Below, in pieces: positions 1 through 7,294 of a DNA stretch of 19,583 nt (position 1 is the first letter of the stretch; each line of letters starts with the position of its first letter). The position numbers were made by a program, and so were the translations under genes. Source of the stretch: RGIG5952 sp045603485 (lineage in GTDB: Bacteria > Verrucomicrobiota > Kiritimatiellia > RFP12 > JAAYLN01). The notes below the pieces were generated by a model that was not told the DNA's origin, did not search any database, and saw only the letters and a program-made list of their open reading frames with translations. The stretch is from the NCBI GenBank assembly GCA_045603485.1, contig JAZUMF010000132.1:1-19583 (forward strand). Direction: 5' to 3'.

Positions 1-231
1 CAGCATTTCTTCAGTAATTTCGGTTGGTATTGGGACATGGGCAAGGATATGGAAATGGTTGTCCATTACGCAATAGTTAAGTAGCTCTATGCCGCTGAAG
101 ATGGCTATACGGCGAAGCATGTCGACAAAGACCGACTTGCCCTCTGGGCTCAATAGAAACTGCTGTAGGGCACAGCGGCTTACAATGTGGTAATAACCTT
201 CTCCGTCATTTTTTATTCGTGGCTTACGCAT
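1..231 (-). CDS. REP-associated tyrosine transposase (Y1_Tnp / RAYT), partial, N-terminal 77 residues
   Basis: Reading the minus strand from an ATG at 231 gives an open frame that runs off the left edge of the window. It starts with basic residues followed by the YYHIVSRC motif (residues 13-20) and contains NYCVMDNHFHIL, in which H59-x-H61 is the HUH metal-binding motif of Y1 transposases. Known members of this family (IS200/IS605-related RAYTs) are single-copy domesticated enzymes that nick and move REP-type palindromic repeats. The catalytic tyrosine would lie in the part outside the window. A good Shine-Dalgarno sequence (AAGGAG) sits 6 nt before the ATG. Whether the gene is intact cannot be judged here. 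REP-like hairpins in the same window (16643-16829) are possible substrates, which is an inference. Confidence 0.85.
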   Translation of the reverse strand, partial: MRKPRIKNDGEGYYHIVSRCALQQFLLSPEGKSVFVDMLRRIAIFSGIELLNYCVMDNHFHILAHVPIPTEITEEML

Positions 232-301
232 AAGTGACTCCTTATTTTTGGGTTGTGTAACAATAAGTATATTGGATATAGAGGATAATGTCAAGTTTAA
301 C

Positions 302-318
302 AGTCTGACACCGCGGAG
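302..318 (+). repeat. Short intergenic repeat upstream of the ileS promoter, copy 1
   Basis: The 17-mer AGTCTGACACCGCGGAG recurs with two mismatches on the minus strand at 16437-16421 (AGTGTGACACCGCGCAG). In both places it is followed after a few bases by TAAAA and then the -35 box of a promoter, here that of ileS. It may be a dispersed repeat or a shared promoter-upstream element. The copy here also extends into a small GC-rich hairpin (CCGC-GGA-GCGG). Confidence 0.45.
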
Positions 319-330
319 CGGCGGTAAAAC

Positions 331-359
331 TTGCGAGCTTTTGATAATAAGGTTATAAT
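331..359 (+). promoter_or_regulatory. Sigma-70 promoter of ileS
   Basis: There is a TTGCGA -35 box (331-336), a 17-bp spacer and a perfect TATAAT -10 box (354-359). Transcription would start near 366, leaving a leader of about 24 nt before the ileS ATG. That is too short for a T-box or other riboswitch, so ileS is probably not controlled by a leader RNA. Confidence 0.75.
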
Positions 360-389
360 AGAAGGTCATTTTTAATAGTAGGTGTAGCA

Positions 390-3300
390 ATGTATAAACC
401 AGTCTCAAACAAAACTGACTTTCCTAGCATGGAAGCAGAAATCCTTGCCTTCTGGAAAGAGCACAAAACTTTTCAAAAGAGCCTTGATAAGACTCGTGAC
501 AAGACGCCATTCGTTTTTTACGATGGGCCGCCCTTTGCCACTGGTCTACCTCACTATGGCCACCTTCTTGCCGGTACCATCAAGGACATTATTCCCCGCT
601 ATCAAACAATGCGCGGCCATTATGTAGAGCGTCGCTTCGGATGGGATACTCATGGTCTTCCTATTGAAGCTCTTGCCCAAGATGCGCTGGGCATCTCTGG
701 TGCGGGCGCAATCAAGGAGTTTGGTGTTGACAAGTTCAACGAGCAATGCCGTTCGATGGTTTTGCGTTATGTCTCAGAATGGCAGCGTACTGTCACTAGG
801 ATGGGTCGCTGGGTTGACTTTGAGAATGACTACAAGACGATGAACTTCTCGTTTATGGAGACTGTCTGGTGGATTTTCAAGCAGCTTTGGGATCAGGGGC
901 GTATTTACAAGTCTCACCGCATTATGCCCTATTCTTGGAAGCTTAACACTCCGCTCTCCAACTTTGAGGCCGGCTCAAACTACAAGGATGTCCAGGATCC
1001 AACAGTCACCGTTCGCGTCAAGGCTCTCTCTGCCGGCGCCGCGTACACAGGTTCAATCAACCCGGCAAATGAGACTGTTTATTTGTTGATTTGGACAACA
1101 ACGCCTTGGACTCTTCCTGAAAACCTCGCTATCTGCGCTGGCGCTGGCATTGACTATGTCATTGTCCGTGACCTGACAGACGATGCCCGTCCTTGCTATG
1201 TTATGGCCGAGGCTCGCCTCCCCTACATCTTCAAGAAGGCGGAGCAATACGAGATTGTCTGCAAGATGAAGGGTTCTGAGCTCAAGGGTTGGACTTATGA
1301 GCCAATCTTCCCATACTTCGCGGACGAGCGCAAGAACGGAGCTTTCCAGGTTCTCAATGACGACTATGTCACGACTAATGACGGTGTCGGTCTTGTCCAT
1401 ATCGCACCTGCCTATGGTGAGGACGACTTCCGCGTCTGCAAGGAGAATGGCATTACGGCATTTGTCGATCCTCTCGATGTTTCCTGCAACTTTACAGAGG
1501 TGATACCTGAATATCAGGGTCGCTTCGTCAAGGACTGCGACAAGGACATCATTAAGCGTCTCAAGTCGGAGGGTAAGCTGGTTCATCAAGCGACAATCGT
1601 CCACTCATACCCATTCTGCGACCGTACCGATACTCCGCTGATTTATCGTGCAATTGACGCATGGTATGTAAAGGTTGAGGATTTACACGAGAAGCTTGTT
1701 GCCAACAACGAGCCTGTAAGGTGGACTCCTGACTATGTTGGTGAAAAGCGTTTTGCAAACTGGCTTCGCGATGCTCGCGATTGGAATATTTCGCGCAACC
1801 GCTTCTGGGGTTCATGCCTGCCGGTTTGGATAAATGACGATGATCCGACCGACATGATTTGCGTTGGCTCCGCTGCAGAGCTTGAAGCGATTTCTGGTGA
1901 GAAGGTCACCGATTTGCACAAGCACTTCATGGATAAGATTGTCATTCGCAAGGACGGCAAGACTTATCACCGTACTCCAGAGGTTCTCGACTGCTGGTTT
2001 GAATCAGGTGCAATGCCGTACGCCCAGCAGCACTATCCATTTGAGCGCAAGGGTGAGGAGAGTGCCTTCTTCCCTGCTGACTTTATCGCTGAAGGTCTTG
2101 ACCAGACGCGCGGTTGGTTCTACACGCTTATGGTTCTCAGCACCTGCCTCTTCGGCAAGTCGCCATACCGTAATGTTGTCGTCAACGGTCTCGTTCTTGC
2201 TGAGGATGGCAAGAAGATGTCAAAGCACCTTAAGAACTATCCTGATCCAAATGTAATTCTTGACAAGTTCGGTGCAGACGCTTTGCGTCTCTACATGATT
2301 AACTCACCGGTAGTTCGCGCTGAGCAGCTTCGCTTCTCGGAGCAGGGTGTTTGCCAGATTTCGCGTGACATCTTGATTCCTCTTTGGAACGCATATTCAT
2401 TCTTCGTGACATATGCCAATGTTGACGGCTTTGCTGAGGACTCCCTCACTAAGCCAAACAGTTCAAACGAGCTTGACCGCTGGATTGTAAGCTCACTTGA
2501 AACGCTTGTTGCCGATGTTACAGACGCAATGGACAACTACGACCTTCAGAAGTCGGTCCGTCCATTTATCGACTTCATCGATGCCTTGACTAACTGGTAC
2601 ATTAGGCGTTCCCGTCGTCGCTTCTGGAAGACGCAAAATGACGGCGACAAGCTTGATGCATATCGCACACTGCGCTATGTCCTTGTTCAGCTCTCAAAGG
2701 TTGCGGCTCCATTCACTCCATTTATCAGTGAAGAGATTTACCGTAATCTTCGTGCATCTGACATGCCTGAATCAGTCCACTTGTGCGACTTCCCGACGGC
2801 AGACGCAAGTGCACGCGATGCGGACCTTGAGCGCAGAATGGCGCGAATCCAGTCAGTTGTCGCACTCGGCCGTCAGCTTCGCATTGAACACGATCTCAAG
2901 GTCAGGCAGCCGCTTGCCCGCCTCCATGTTGTCTCATCAGATGCTCAGGTACTCGCAGACCTCAAGGTTGGCGCACATCTCGTTGCAGATGAGCTCAACA
3001 TTAAAGAGGTTGCCTTCGGCAGTGACGAATCTGCTCTTGCGCATATCCAGCTCAAGGCAGACTTCCGTAAGCTAGGCCCTCGTTTTGGCGCACAGATGAA
3101 GTCGGCAGCCGCGGCAATCGCAGGTCTTGCGGAAGCTGAAGCCGCAATCCTCGCATCAGGCGGCAAGGTTTCACTTACTCTTGCGAACGGCGAAACTGCA
3201 GAGCTTACCTCTGACGAGGTTTCTGTAATTCGCACGCCTAAGGAAGGTCTCGTCGTTAGTGCAGAAAACGAAATCGTCGTCGCACTCGAAACCGAGCTTA

Positions 3301-3560
3301 CCCCTGAGCTTATCCGCGAAGGTGTTGCGCGCGAATTCGTAAAGAATGTCCAAAATCTCCGCAAGGATGCCGATTTTGTTGTAGACCAGCAGATTCGCAT
3401 TACCTACAATGGCGATGATGAAGTTCAATCAGCTGTTGAGGCCTTTGCCGAGTGGATTAAGGGAGAAACACTTGCGTTAGAGATTGAAAAGGCTGATGTC
3501 GCGGCTGAAGTCGTTGACCTAAATGGCCACCAATGCTCTATTGCGGTACAAAAAGCATAA
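390..3560 (+). CDS. ileS: Isoleucine--tRNA ligase, type 2 (eukaryote-like)
   Basis: This cytoplasmic class I aminoacyl-tRNA synthetase of 1056 residues charges tRNA-Ile. The Rossmann catalytic domain carries the HIGH-type signature HYGH (55-58) and a KMSKS-type signature KMSKH (609-613) followed by LKNYPDP. The inserted CP1 editing domain shows WTTTPWTLP (235-243) and VHIAPAYGEDD (about 336-346), which supports retained proofreading against Val-tRNA-Ile. The anticodon-binding region starts near NWYIRRSRRRFW (735-746). The length, the absence of a C-terminal zinc-finger cysteine cluster and the LKNYPDP block fit the IleRS2 clade shared by eukaryotes and some bacteria, which is known for low sensitivity to mupirocin. 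The start is supported by AGGTG 5 nt upstream and the promoter at 331-359. The gene is monocistronic in appearance. Confidence 0.97.
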   Translation: MYKPVSNKTDFPSMEAEILAFWKEHKTFQKSLDKTRDKTPFVFYDGPPFATGLPHYGHLLAGTIKDIIPRYQTMRGHYVERRFGWDTHGLPIEALAQDALGISGAGAIKEFGVDKFNEQCRSMVLRYVSEWQRTVTRMGRWVDFENDYKTMNFSFMETVWWIFKQLWDQGRIYKSHRIMPYSWKLNTPLSNFEAGSNYKDVQDPTVTVRVKALSAGAAYTGSINPANETVYLLIWTTTPWTLPENLAICAGAGIDYVIVRDLTDDARPCYVMAEARLPYIFKKAEQYEIVCKMKGSELKGWTYEPIFPYFADERKNGAFQVLNDDYVTTNDGVGLVHIAPAYGEDDFRVCKENGITAFVDPLDVSCNFTEVIPEYQGRFVKDCDKDIIKRLKSEGKLVHQATIVHSYPFCDRTDTPLIYRAIDAWYVKVEDLHEKLVANNEPVRWTPDYVGEKRFANWLRDARDWNISRNRFWGSCLPVWINDDDPTDMICVGSAAELEAISGEKVTDLHKHFMDKIVIRKDGKTYHRTPEVLDCWFESGAMPYAQQHYPFERKGEESAFFPADFIAEGLDQTRGWFYTLMVLSTCLFGKSPYRNVVVNGLVLAEDGKKMSKHLKNYPDPNVILDKFGADALRLYMINSPVVRAEQLRFSEQGVCQISRDILIPLWNAYSFFVTYANVDGFAEDSLTKPNSSNELDRWIVSSLETLVADVTDAMDNYDLQKSVRPFIDFIDALTNWYIRRSRRRFWKTQNDGDKLDAYRTLRYVLVQLSKVAAPFTPFISEEIYRNLRASDMPESVHLCDFPTADASARDADLERRMARIQSVVALGRQLRIEHDLKVRQPLARLHVVSSDAQVLADLKVGAHLVADELNIKEVAFGSDESALAHIQLKADFRKLGPRFGAQMKSAAAAIAGLAEAEAAILASGGKVSLTLANGETAELTSDEVSVIRTPKEGLVVSAENEIVVALETELTPELIREGVAREFVKNVQNLRKDADFVVDQQIRITYNGDDEVQSAVEAFAEWIKGETLALEIEKADVAAEVVDLNGHQCSIAVQKA

Positions 3561-3583
3561 TACGCAAAATACTGTAAATGCGT

Positions 3584-3616
3584 TGCAAGATTAAGAATTT
3601 CAAAATTCAACTTGCA
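3584..3616 (+). other. Nested inverted repeat between ileS and rpmB
   Basis: An outer arm TGCAAG (3584-3589) pairs with CTTGCA (3611-3616), and an inner arm GAATTT (3595-3600) pairs with AAATTC (3603-3608). No U-run follows, so it is a poor intrinsic terminator for ileS. Its right arm overlaps the -35 box of the rpmB promoter, so it could equally be an operator or a chance structure. Confidence 0.35.
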
Positions 3617-3641
3617 TAACACTCGCCCTTTATGGTATAGT
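3612..3641 (+). promoter_or_regulatory. Sigma-70 promoter of rpmB
   Basis: A TTGCAT -35 box (3612-3617) and a TATAGT -10 box (3636-3641) are separated by 18 bp. Transcription would start near 3648, about 33 nt before the rpmB ATG. AGGAG at 3667-3671 is the ribosome binding site. Confidence 0.65.
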
Positions 3642-3680
3642 ATTTTCGTTGATTTTTATCATTTATAGGAGTTCAGAATC

Positions 3681-3908
3681 ATGTCCAAGGTTTGTGAAAT
3701 TTGCGGCAAGAAGCCCATGACAGGCAACAGCATCATCCGCCACGGTTTGAAGAAGGCTAAAGGCGGTATCGGTCTTCACACCACCGGCATTACGCGTCGT
3801 CGCTTTATGCCCAATCTTCAGAGCGTTCGCGTAAAAGAGGGCGGCACAACCGTCCGTCGCACAGTCTGCGCCGAGTGCATCCGCGCAGGACTTGTCGTAA
3901 AGCCCTAA
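3681..3908 (+). CDS. rpmB: Large ribosomal subunit protein bL28
   Basis: This 75-residue basic protein starts MSKVCEICGKKPMTGNSI, the typical bL28 N-terminus, and ends with a CAEC-containing helix. Two CxxC pairs (C5/C8 and C63/C66) identify the zinc-binding (C+) paralogue type of bL28. The conserved TRRRFMPNLQ block (about 38-47) is present. bL28 binds 23S rRNA of the 50S subunit. Its length is normal for the family. The gene has its own promoter and SD and is followed after 76 bp by a zinc-ribbon gene on the same strand, with a strong stem-loop in between. Confidence 0.97.
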   Translation: MSKVCEICGKKPMTGNSIIRHGLKKAKGGIGLHTTGITRRRFMPNLQSVRVKEGGTTVRRTVCAECIRAGLVVKP

Positions 3909-3931
3909 TTTTGCTAGTTCACCTAGCATCT

Positions 3932-3953
3932 GACTATGGCGCGTGCCGTAGTC
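3932..3953 (+). other. Strong stem-loop in the rpmB / zinc-ribbon gene spacer
   Basis: GACTATGGC (3932-3940) pairs with GCCGTAGTC (3945-3953) over 9 bp, including one T-G pair, with a GCGT tetraloop. A weaker hairpin, TGCTAG-ttcac-CTAGCA, lies just before it (from 3912). No T-tract follows. It could be a processing or attenuation point between the two genes or a poor terminator. Confidence 0.45.
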
Positions 3954-3984
3954 CCGTCCACAACTAAAAACAAGGAGGGTAGAA

Positions 3985-4464
3985 ATGACTGATGTAAATG
4001 GTGATTCGCTTAACAGCGAGCTTACGATGGACTCGATAGATGAGAACATTCGTGAAACAGACATCGTCTTTGACTGCCCTCATTGCGGTCACGGTCTCGT
4101 CATTGACAATCGTGGTGCAGGGCTTGTAATTACTTGCGCTGAATGTGGTAAGCCAGTCCAGGTACCGATCCCTGAGGGGATGGACATCTCGGATCTTGAC
4201 CAGGGTCCCGAAGGATTGCAGCTTCAAATCCGCACCTTGCGTAACGCCCTTTTAAAGGCGGAAAATCGCGAGCGCGAGCTTCAAAAGCTCGTCAGTGGAA
4301 TCTCTGAGCGGAAGGCTACATTAGAGCGTGCCCGTATGAACCAGCTTCGTCGCATCACTGAAATGCACGCTGCCGTTGAGCGTGTTCAGAAGCAGCTTTC
4401 TGAAGCGAGCAATGTCTTGACTCGTCTTACCGAATTGCTTCGCGAAGAGCTCAAACAACCTTAA
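3985..4464 (+). CDS. Zinc-ribbon and coiled-coil protein of unknown function
   Basis: This 159-residue protein has an acidic N-terminus. A compact zinc ribbon follows, with FDCPHCG (C31/C34) and ITCAECGKPVQVP (C51/C54). A long charged segment from about residue 78 to the end has heptad-like hydrophobic spacing and should form a coiled coil. There is no signal peptide or membrane helix, so it is likely cytoplasmic. An unusually strong ribosome binding site, AAGGAGGG (3972-3979), precedes the ATG by 5 nt, which suggests high expression. It lies 76 bp after rpmB and ends at a strong terminator, so it could be co-transcribed with rpmB. I do not recognise the family. The ribbon resembles those of regulatory or nucleic-acid-associated proteins, but no function can be assigned. 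Confidence 0.85.
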   Translation: MTDVNGDSLNSELTMDSIDENIRETDIVFDCPHCGHGLVIDNRGAGLVITCAECGKPVQVPIPEGMDISDLDQGPEGLQLQIRTLRNALLKAENRERELQKLVSGISERKATLERARMNQLRRITEMHAAVERVQKQLSEASNVLTRLTELLREELKQP

Positions 4465-4481
4465 ACCGCGTAAAAAGACAC

Positions 4482-4517
4482 AAAAAAAAAACGCAACCGT
4501 AATGGTTGCGTTTTTTT
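4482..4517. terminator. Bidirectional intrinsic terminator
   Basis: ACGCAACC (4491-4498) and GGTTGCGT (4504-4511) form a perfect 8-bp stem with a 5-nt loop. It is flanked by nine A residues on the left and seven T residues on the right, so it works in both directions. It ends the zinc-ribbon gene (plus) and the pseudopilin gene (minus), which converge here with 62 bp between their stops. Confidence 0.92.
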
Positions 4518-4526
4518 GTTTTTGTT

Positions 4527-5570
4527 TTAATTAGCCCAATCGGCATTATATTGGGCTTGCTTTGCGGTATTGCCTTCCGGGTCGATTACGCCAACAAATT
4601 TAACCGCCGTTCCGCCATTCCCTTTGCCATTATTCATCTGGAAAACCAAAAGGTAATTGCGGTAATACTGCTTGGGAAGTGTCATGCAGCGAGGCTGATT
4701 CTCAAAGAACTTTGTCGTCACTGCGCAATCACGCCCCATACCGACAACGATTAGACGCTGACAAATCCCTTTGTCAAAATAGGTTTCAGGGTTGCCGCTA
4801 TTCAATCCCTCAACATTAGCGGTGCTGCCGTAATCAAGTCCAAGCGCGTGATAGATTGCCGACTGTGTTGCTGGATTGATAACCGCGACAGCCATTGCAT
4901 TAGTCAATATTACGGGATAGCACGCGCTTAAATCAGGCCTGCTGCCAGGGCCGCCGCCGGTTGAATGCAAACCATACTCATTTGCCCACTTCGACTCAGC
5001 CCATTTCAAATTTTTAGACTGGGCATTCGAATAGTTATGATATGAAAGTATACTTACACCTGCAGCCTTCAAAGATGCAACTTCGCCTGCTTTAAGATAA
5101 TAGATTCCCAAATTTGAAGCAAAGTTCTGAAGCCCTACATTCTTTTCGTGAGCTTCGGCAAGGTTTGCTATTGCACCCGTTGTTGCACCATTTTTATTTT
5201 CGACAACTTCAGTCTTCTTTATTCCGCAATATATGCCAGGGACAACACCGCCCGCTCCATCATACCAACCCGAAGCAGGAGCCCACATATAGGAGCCCTC
5301 TGCGCCGGTAGGAGCCCCCATTGCACTTGCATCGATAAGGGCTTCTGCATAAGCGAACATACCCTCGTATGTATTGCCGTCTATGCGGGCTATTTCAGTA
5401 TTGATTGTGCGAGTGATATTCTTGATATTCGCGACATTGGTCTTACGGGAAGCGTCCTTACGGATATCCGAAAACTTGCCAATAGCAATAACGGCAAGAA
5501 TCGCCAAAACCGCAACGACCAAAACCAACTCAATGAGCGTAAAACCGCTCTTTTCAGAAACCGTCATCAT
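4527..5570 (-). CDS. Type IV pilin-like / type II secretion pseudopilin (N-methylation motif) protein
   Basis: This 347-residue protein begins with a short basic leader ending KSG and then FTLIELVLVVAVLAILAVIA. That is the class III signal cleaved by prepilin peptidase between G9 and F10, with the conserved Glu at position 5 of the mature protein. The hydrophobic helix continues into a KFSDIRKDASR-type alpha-1 spine, as in GspG/PulG-like pseudopilins. The rest is a Gly/Ala/Asn-rich soluble domain with no recognised fold and is longer than a classic major pseudopilin. Such large pilin-like proteins are numerous in Lentisphaerota and Verrucomicrobiota. AGGAG (5579-5575) lies 4 nt before the first ATG and 7 nt before the second (5567), so the second may be the true start. 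The gene is isolated, with no secretion machinery genes beside it. Confidence 0.88.
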   Translation of the reverse strand: MMTVSEKSGFTLIELVLVVAVLAILAVIAIGKFSDIRKDASRKTNVANIKNITRTINTEIARIDGNTYEGMFAYAEALIDASAMGAPTGAEGSYMWAPASGWYDGAGGVVPGIYCGIKKTEVVENKNGATTGAIANLAEAHEKNVGLQNFASNLGIYYLKAGEVASLKAAGVSILSYHNYSNAQSKNLKWAESKWANEYGLHSTGGGPGSRPDLSACYPVILTNAMAVAVINPATQSAIYHALGLDYGSTANVEGLNSGNPETYFDKGICQRLIVVGMGRDCAVTTKFFENQPRCMTLPKQYYRNYLLVFQMNNGKGNGGTAVKFVGVIDPEGNTAKQAQYNADWAN

Positions 5571-5693
5571 AATACTCCTATCTTAAAAAAAAGATGACAA
5601 CGAATCATATCATCATATAACATTAAACGAATATATGAGATAAAAAGTTCACTTTTTTGGTATCATAATAGGAAATAATTTCAGGTGATTAAA

Positions 5694-6659
5694 ATGGTCC
5701 AATCTATCACGCACATCTTTTCCACGCTAACTCCCATCTATGCAATTCTCATTTTAGGAGCCCTTTTAAGGCATATCGGATTTATCTCTGCCGAACTTGC
5801 CAAGGGGCTTAACAAGCTCATCTTCAATATTGCTCTTCCCTGCCTGATCACCGCATCGATAGCGTCGGCACCGATAGCCCCAGGCTGGGAACGCTCGACT
5901 CTTGCGCTCATGAGCGCGACGATAAGCATATTCGCAATCTCTTGGTTGATAGCTCCGATAATCGGCATCTCAAAGTTTTCAAGACCCGCCTTCGTTCAAG
6001 CGGTCTTTCGCTCAAACAACGCCTACATCGGCCTCCCTGTAATGCAGTTTGCCTTCACAGGAAGAGCCGACCTGACTGAAATGCTCTCCTTGGCAATGCT
6101 CACACTAGCGCCATGCTTGATTCTTTACAATGTCCTCGCTGTAGCGATTCTTACCAAAACAGACAAAAACGGCTCTTTGGCAAAACAGGCTTTCAGTCTT
6201 CTTAAAGGCATTGCAAAAAATCCCCTGATTATAGGGTGCATTTTAGGATTGGCGGGGCTCTTTCTGAGAGTAAAATACAATCTGACCGCTCCCGATGCCC
6301 TCTCAAAGACGATAACCACATTAGGAGCGATGGCAACACCCGGCTCAATTCTCGCACTCGGAGCGGCCCTAACTCCTGCAATACTGCGAGCAAACATATC
6401 GGGAGCCCATTGGACAGTCCTATTGAAGCTCGTCGTCACACCGCTCTTAGGGCTGGCATTTGCCATGCTGCTGAACCTACCGCCTATCCACCGTTTTGTC
6501 GTACTTTGCTATTTGGCTTGCCCAAGCGCCGTGGCGTCATTTATTATGGCGCAGGCCATGGGAGGAGACGCGGACATCGCAGGCTCGTCGGTTGCCTTAA
6601 CGACGATATATTCCTTTATTTCGTTGGCGGCAGTCCTACTTTGGGCAATGCCCAGCTAA
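5694..6659 (+). CDS. AEC (auxin efflux carrier) family transporter
   Basis: This integral inner-membrane protein of 321 residues is almost wholly hydrophobic, with about ten predicted helices in two halves. Family hallmarks include NKLIFNIALPCL (40-51) and NNAYIGLP (108-115) in the first half, and the ATPGSILALGAAL and CPSAVASFIMAQAMGGD blocks in the second. Bacterial AEC proteins export or import small organic acids such as malate, but the substrate cannot be read from the sequence. The ATG at 5694 is preferred because AGGTG (5683-5687) lies 6 nt before it. A GTG at 5685 is possible but has poorer spacing. The gene is divergent from the pseudopilin gene and its TAA overlaps the TAG of convergent coaB by 4 bp. 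Confidence 0.93.
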   Translation: MVQSITHIFSTLTPIYAILILGALLRHIGFISAELAKGLNKLIFNIALPCLITASIASAPIAPGWERSTLALMSATISIFAISWLIAPIIGISKFSRPAFVQAVFRSNNAYIGLPVMQFAFTGRADLTEMLSLAMLTLAPCLILYNVLAVAILTKTDKNGSLAKQAFSLLKGIAKNPLIIGCILGLAGLFLRVKYNLTAPDALSKTITTLGAMATPGSILALGAALTPAILRANISGAHWTVLLKLVVTPLLGLAFAMLLNLPPIHRFVVLCYLACPSAVASFIMAQAMGGDADIAGSSVALTTIYSFISLAAVLLWAMPS

Positions 6660-7294
6660 GACTTACGGCAAGCCATAGTCGCCAGCTCAACAATTCTCTT
6701 TGCGACATCAAGCTTTGACATCAAAGGAATTGTCTCCAAAAAACCGTTGCGTCCGTAAACGGTCACAATGTTGGTATCGACGCCAAAGCCGGCATCGGCA
6801 CGCGACACATCGTTAGCGCAGATAAAGTCAAGATTCTTGGCCTCAAGCTTACGGCGAGCCTCATGCTCCGGATCGCCCGTCTCTGCCGCAAAGCCAATAA
6901 AGAGACGACCTCCCTTTTGTGGAGCCAAGGTAGCCAATATATCAGGATTAGGCTCGAGTTCAATAACAGGAGCCATCGACCGCTTTTTAAGTTTTACCGC
7001 GGCCGTCTCCTTTGGTCGCCAATCGGCAACCGCCGCCGCCATAACCAACACATCGGCTTCGGCAAGCTCCGCTTCAAGGCTGGAGAGCATATCACGCGCA
7101 GAGACGACATCAACGCGCCTAACCCCCTCTGGCGTCGGAAGCGACACAGGGCCCGCGACAAGGACGACTTCATGCCCTGCCATTGCCGCCGCAGCAGCAA
7201 TGGCAAAGCCCATCTTCCCGGTTGAACGGTTACTCAAAAACCGCACCGGGTCGATATGCTCACGGGTAGGACCAGCTGAAACTAGAAAACGCAT
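6656..7294 (-). CDS. coaB: Phosphopantothenate--cysteine ligase, stand-alone CoaB
   Basis: This 212-residue cytoplasmic enzyme joins 4'-phosphopantothenate to cysteine in coenzyme A synthesis. It matches the C-terminal half of the usual CoaBC fusion: SAGPTREHIDPVR (6-18), SNRSTGKMG (21-29), AAVADWRP (87-94), the KLKK lysines (101-104), GFAAET (134-139) and the AND motif (160-162). All are as expected for the bacterial, probably CTP-dependent, enzyme. There is no CoaC domain in front: the ATG directly precedes the first beta strand. The start codon overlaps the upstream SGNH stop (TAATG), which implies translational coupling. It is the last gene of the gmk operon and overlaps the AEC gene end by 4 bp in convergent orientation. 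Its partner CoaC is encoded at 8944-9483 on the same strand. Confidence 0.95.
   Translation of the reverse strand: MRFLVSAGPTREHIDPVRFLSNRSTGKMGFAIAAAAAMAGHEVVLVAGPVSLPTPEGVRRVDVVSARDMLSSLEAELAEADVLVMAAAVADWRPKETAAVKLKKRSMAPVIELEPNPDILATLAPQKGGRLFIGFAAETGDPEHEARRKLEAKNLDFICANDVSRADAGFGVDTNIVTVYGRNGFLETIPLMSKLDVAKRIVELATMACRKS

Noticed and set aside
231..390. T-box or other riboswitch upstream of ileS
   Set aside because: The promoter gives a leader of only about 24 nt, too short for a T-box.
1053..1604. Minus-strand ORF of 183 codons inside ileS
   Set aside because: It is a reverse-complement shadow of a well-conserved synthetase.
3932..3953. Calling the rpmB spacer hairpin an intrinsic terminator
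   Set aside because: No T-tract follows the stem, so it is listed only as a stem-loop.
4506..4754. Plus-strand ORF beginning after the terminator
   Set aside because: It is antisense to the C-terminus of the pseudopilin gene and has no ribosome binding site.
5148..5597. Plus-strand ORF of 149 codons across the pseudopilin gene
   Set aside because: It is antisense to a gene with a clear signal motif and shows no family-like motif.
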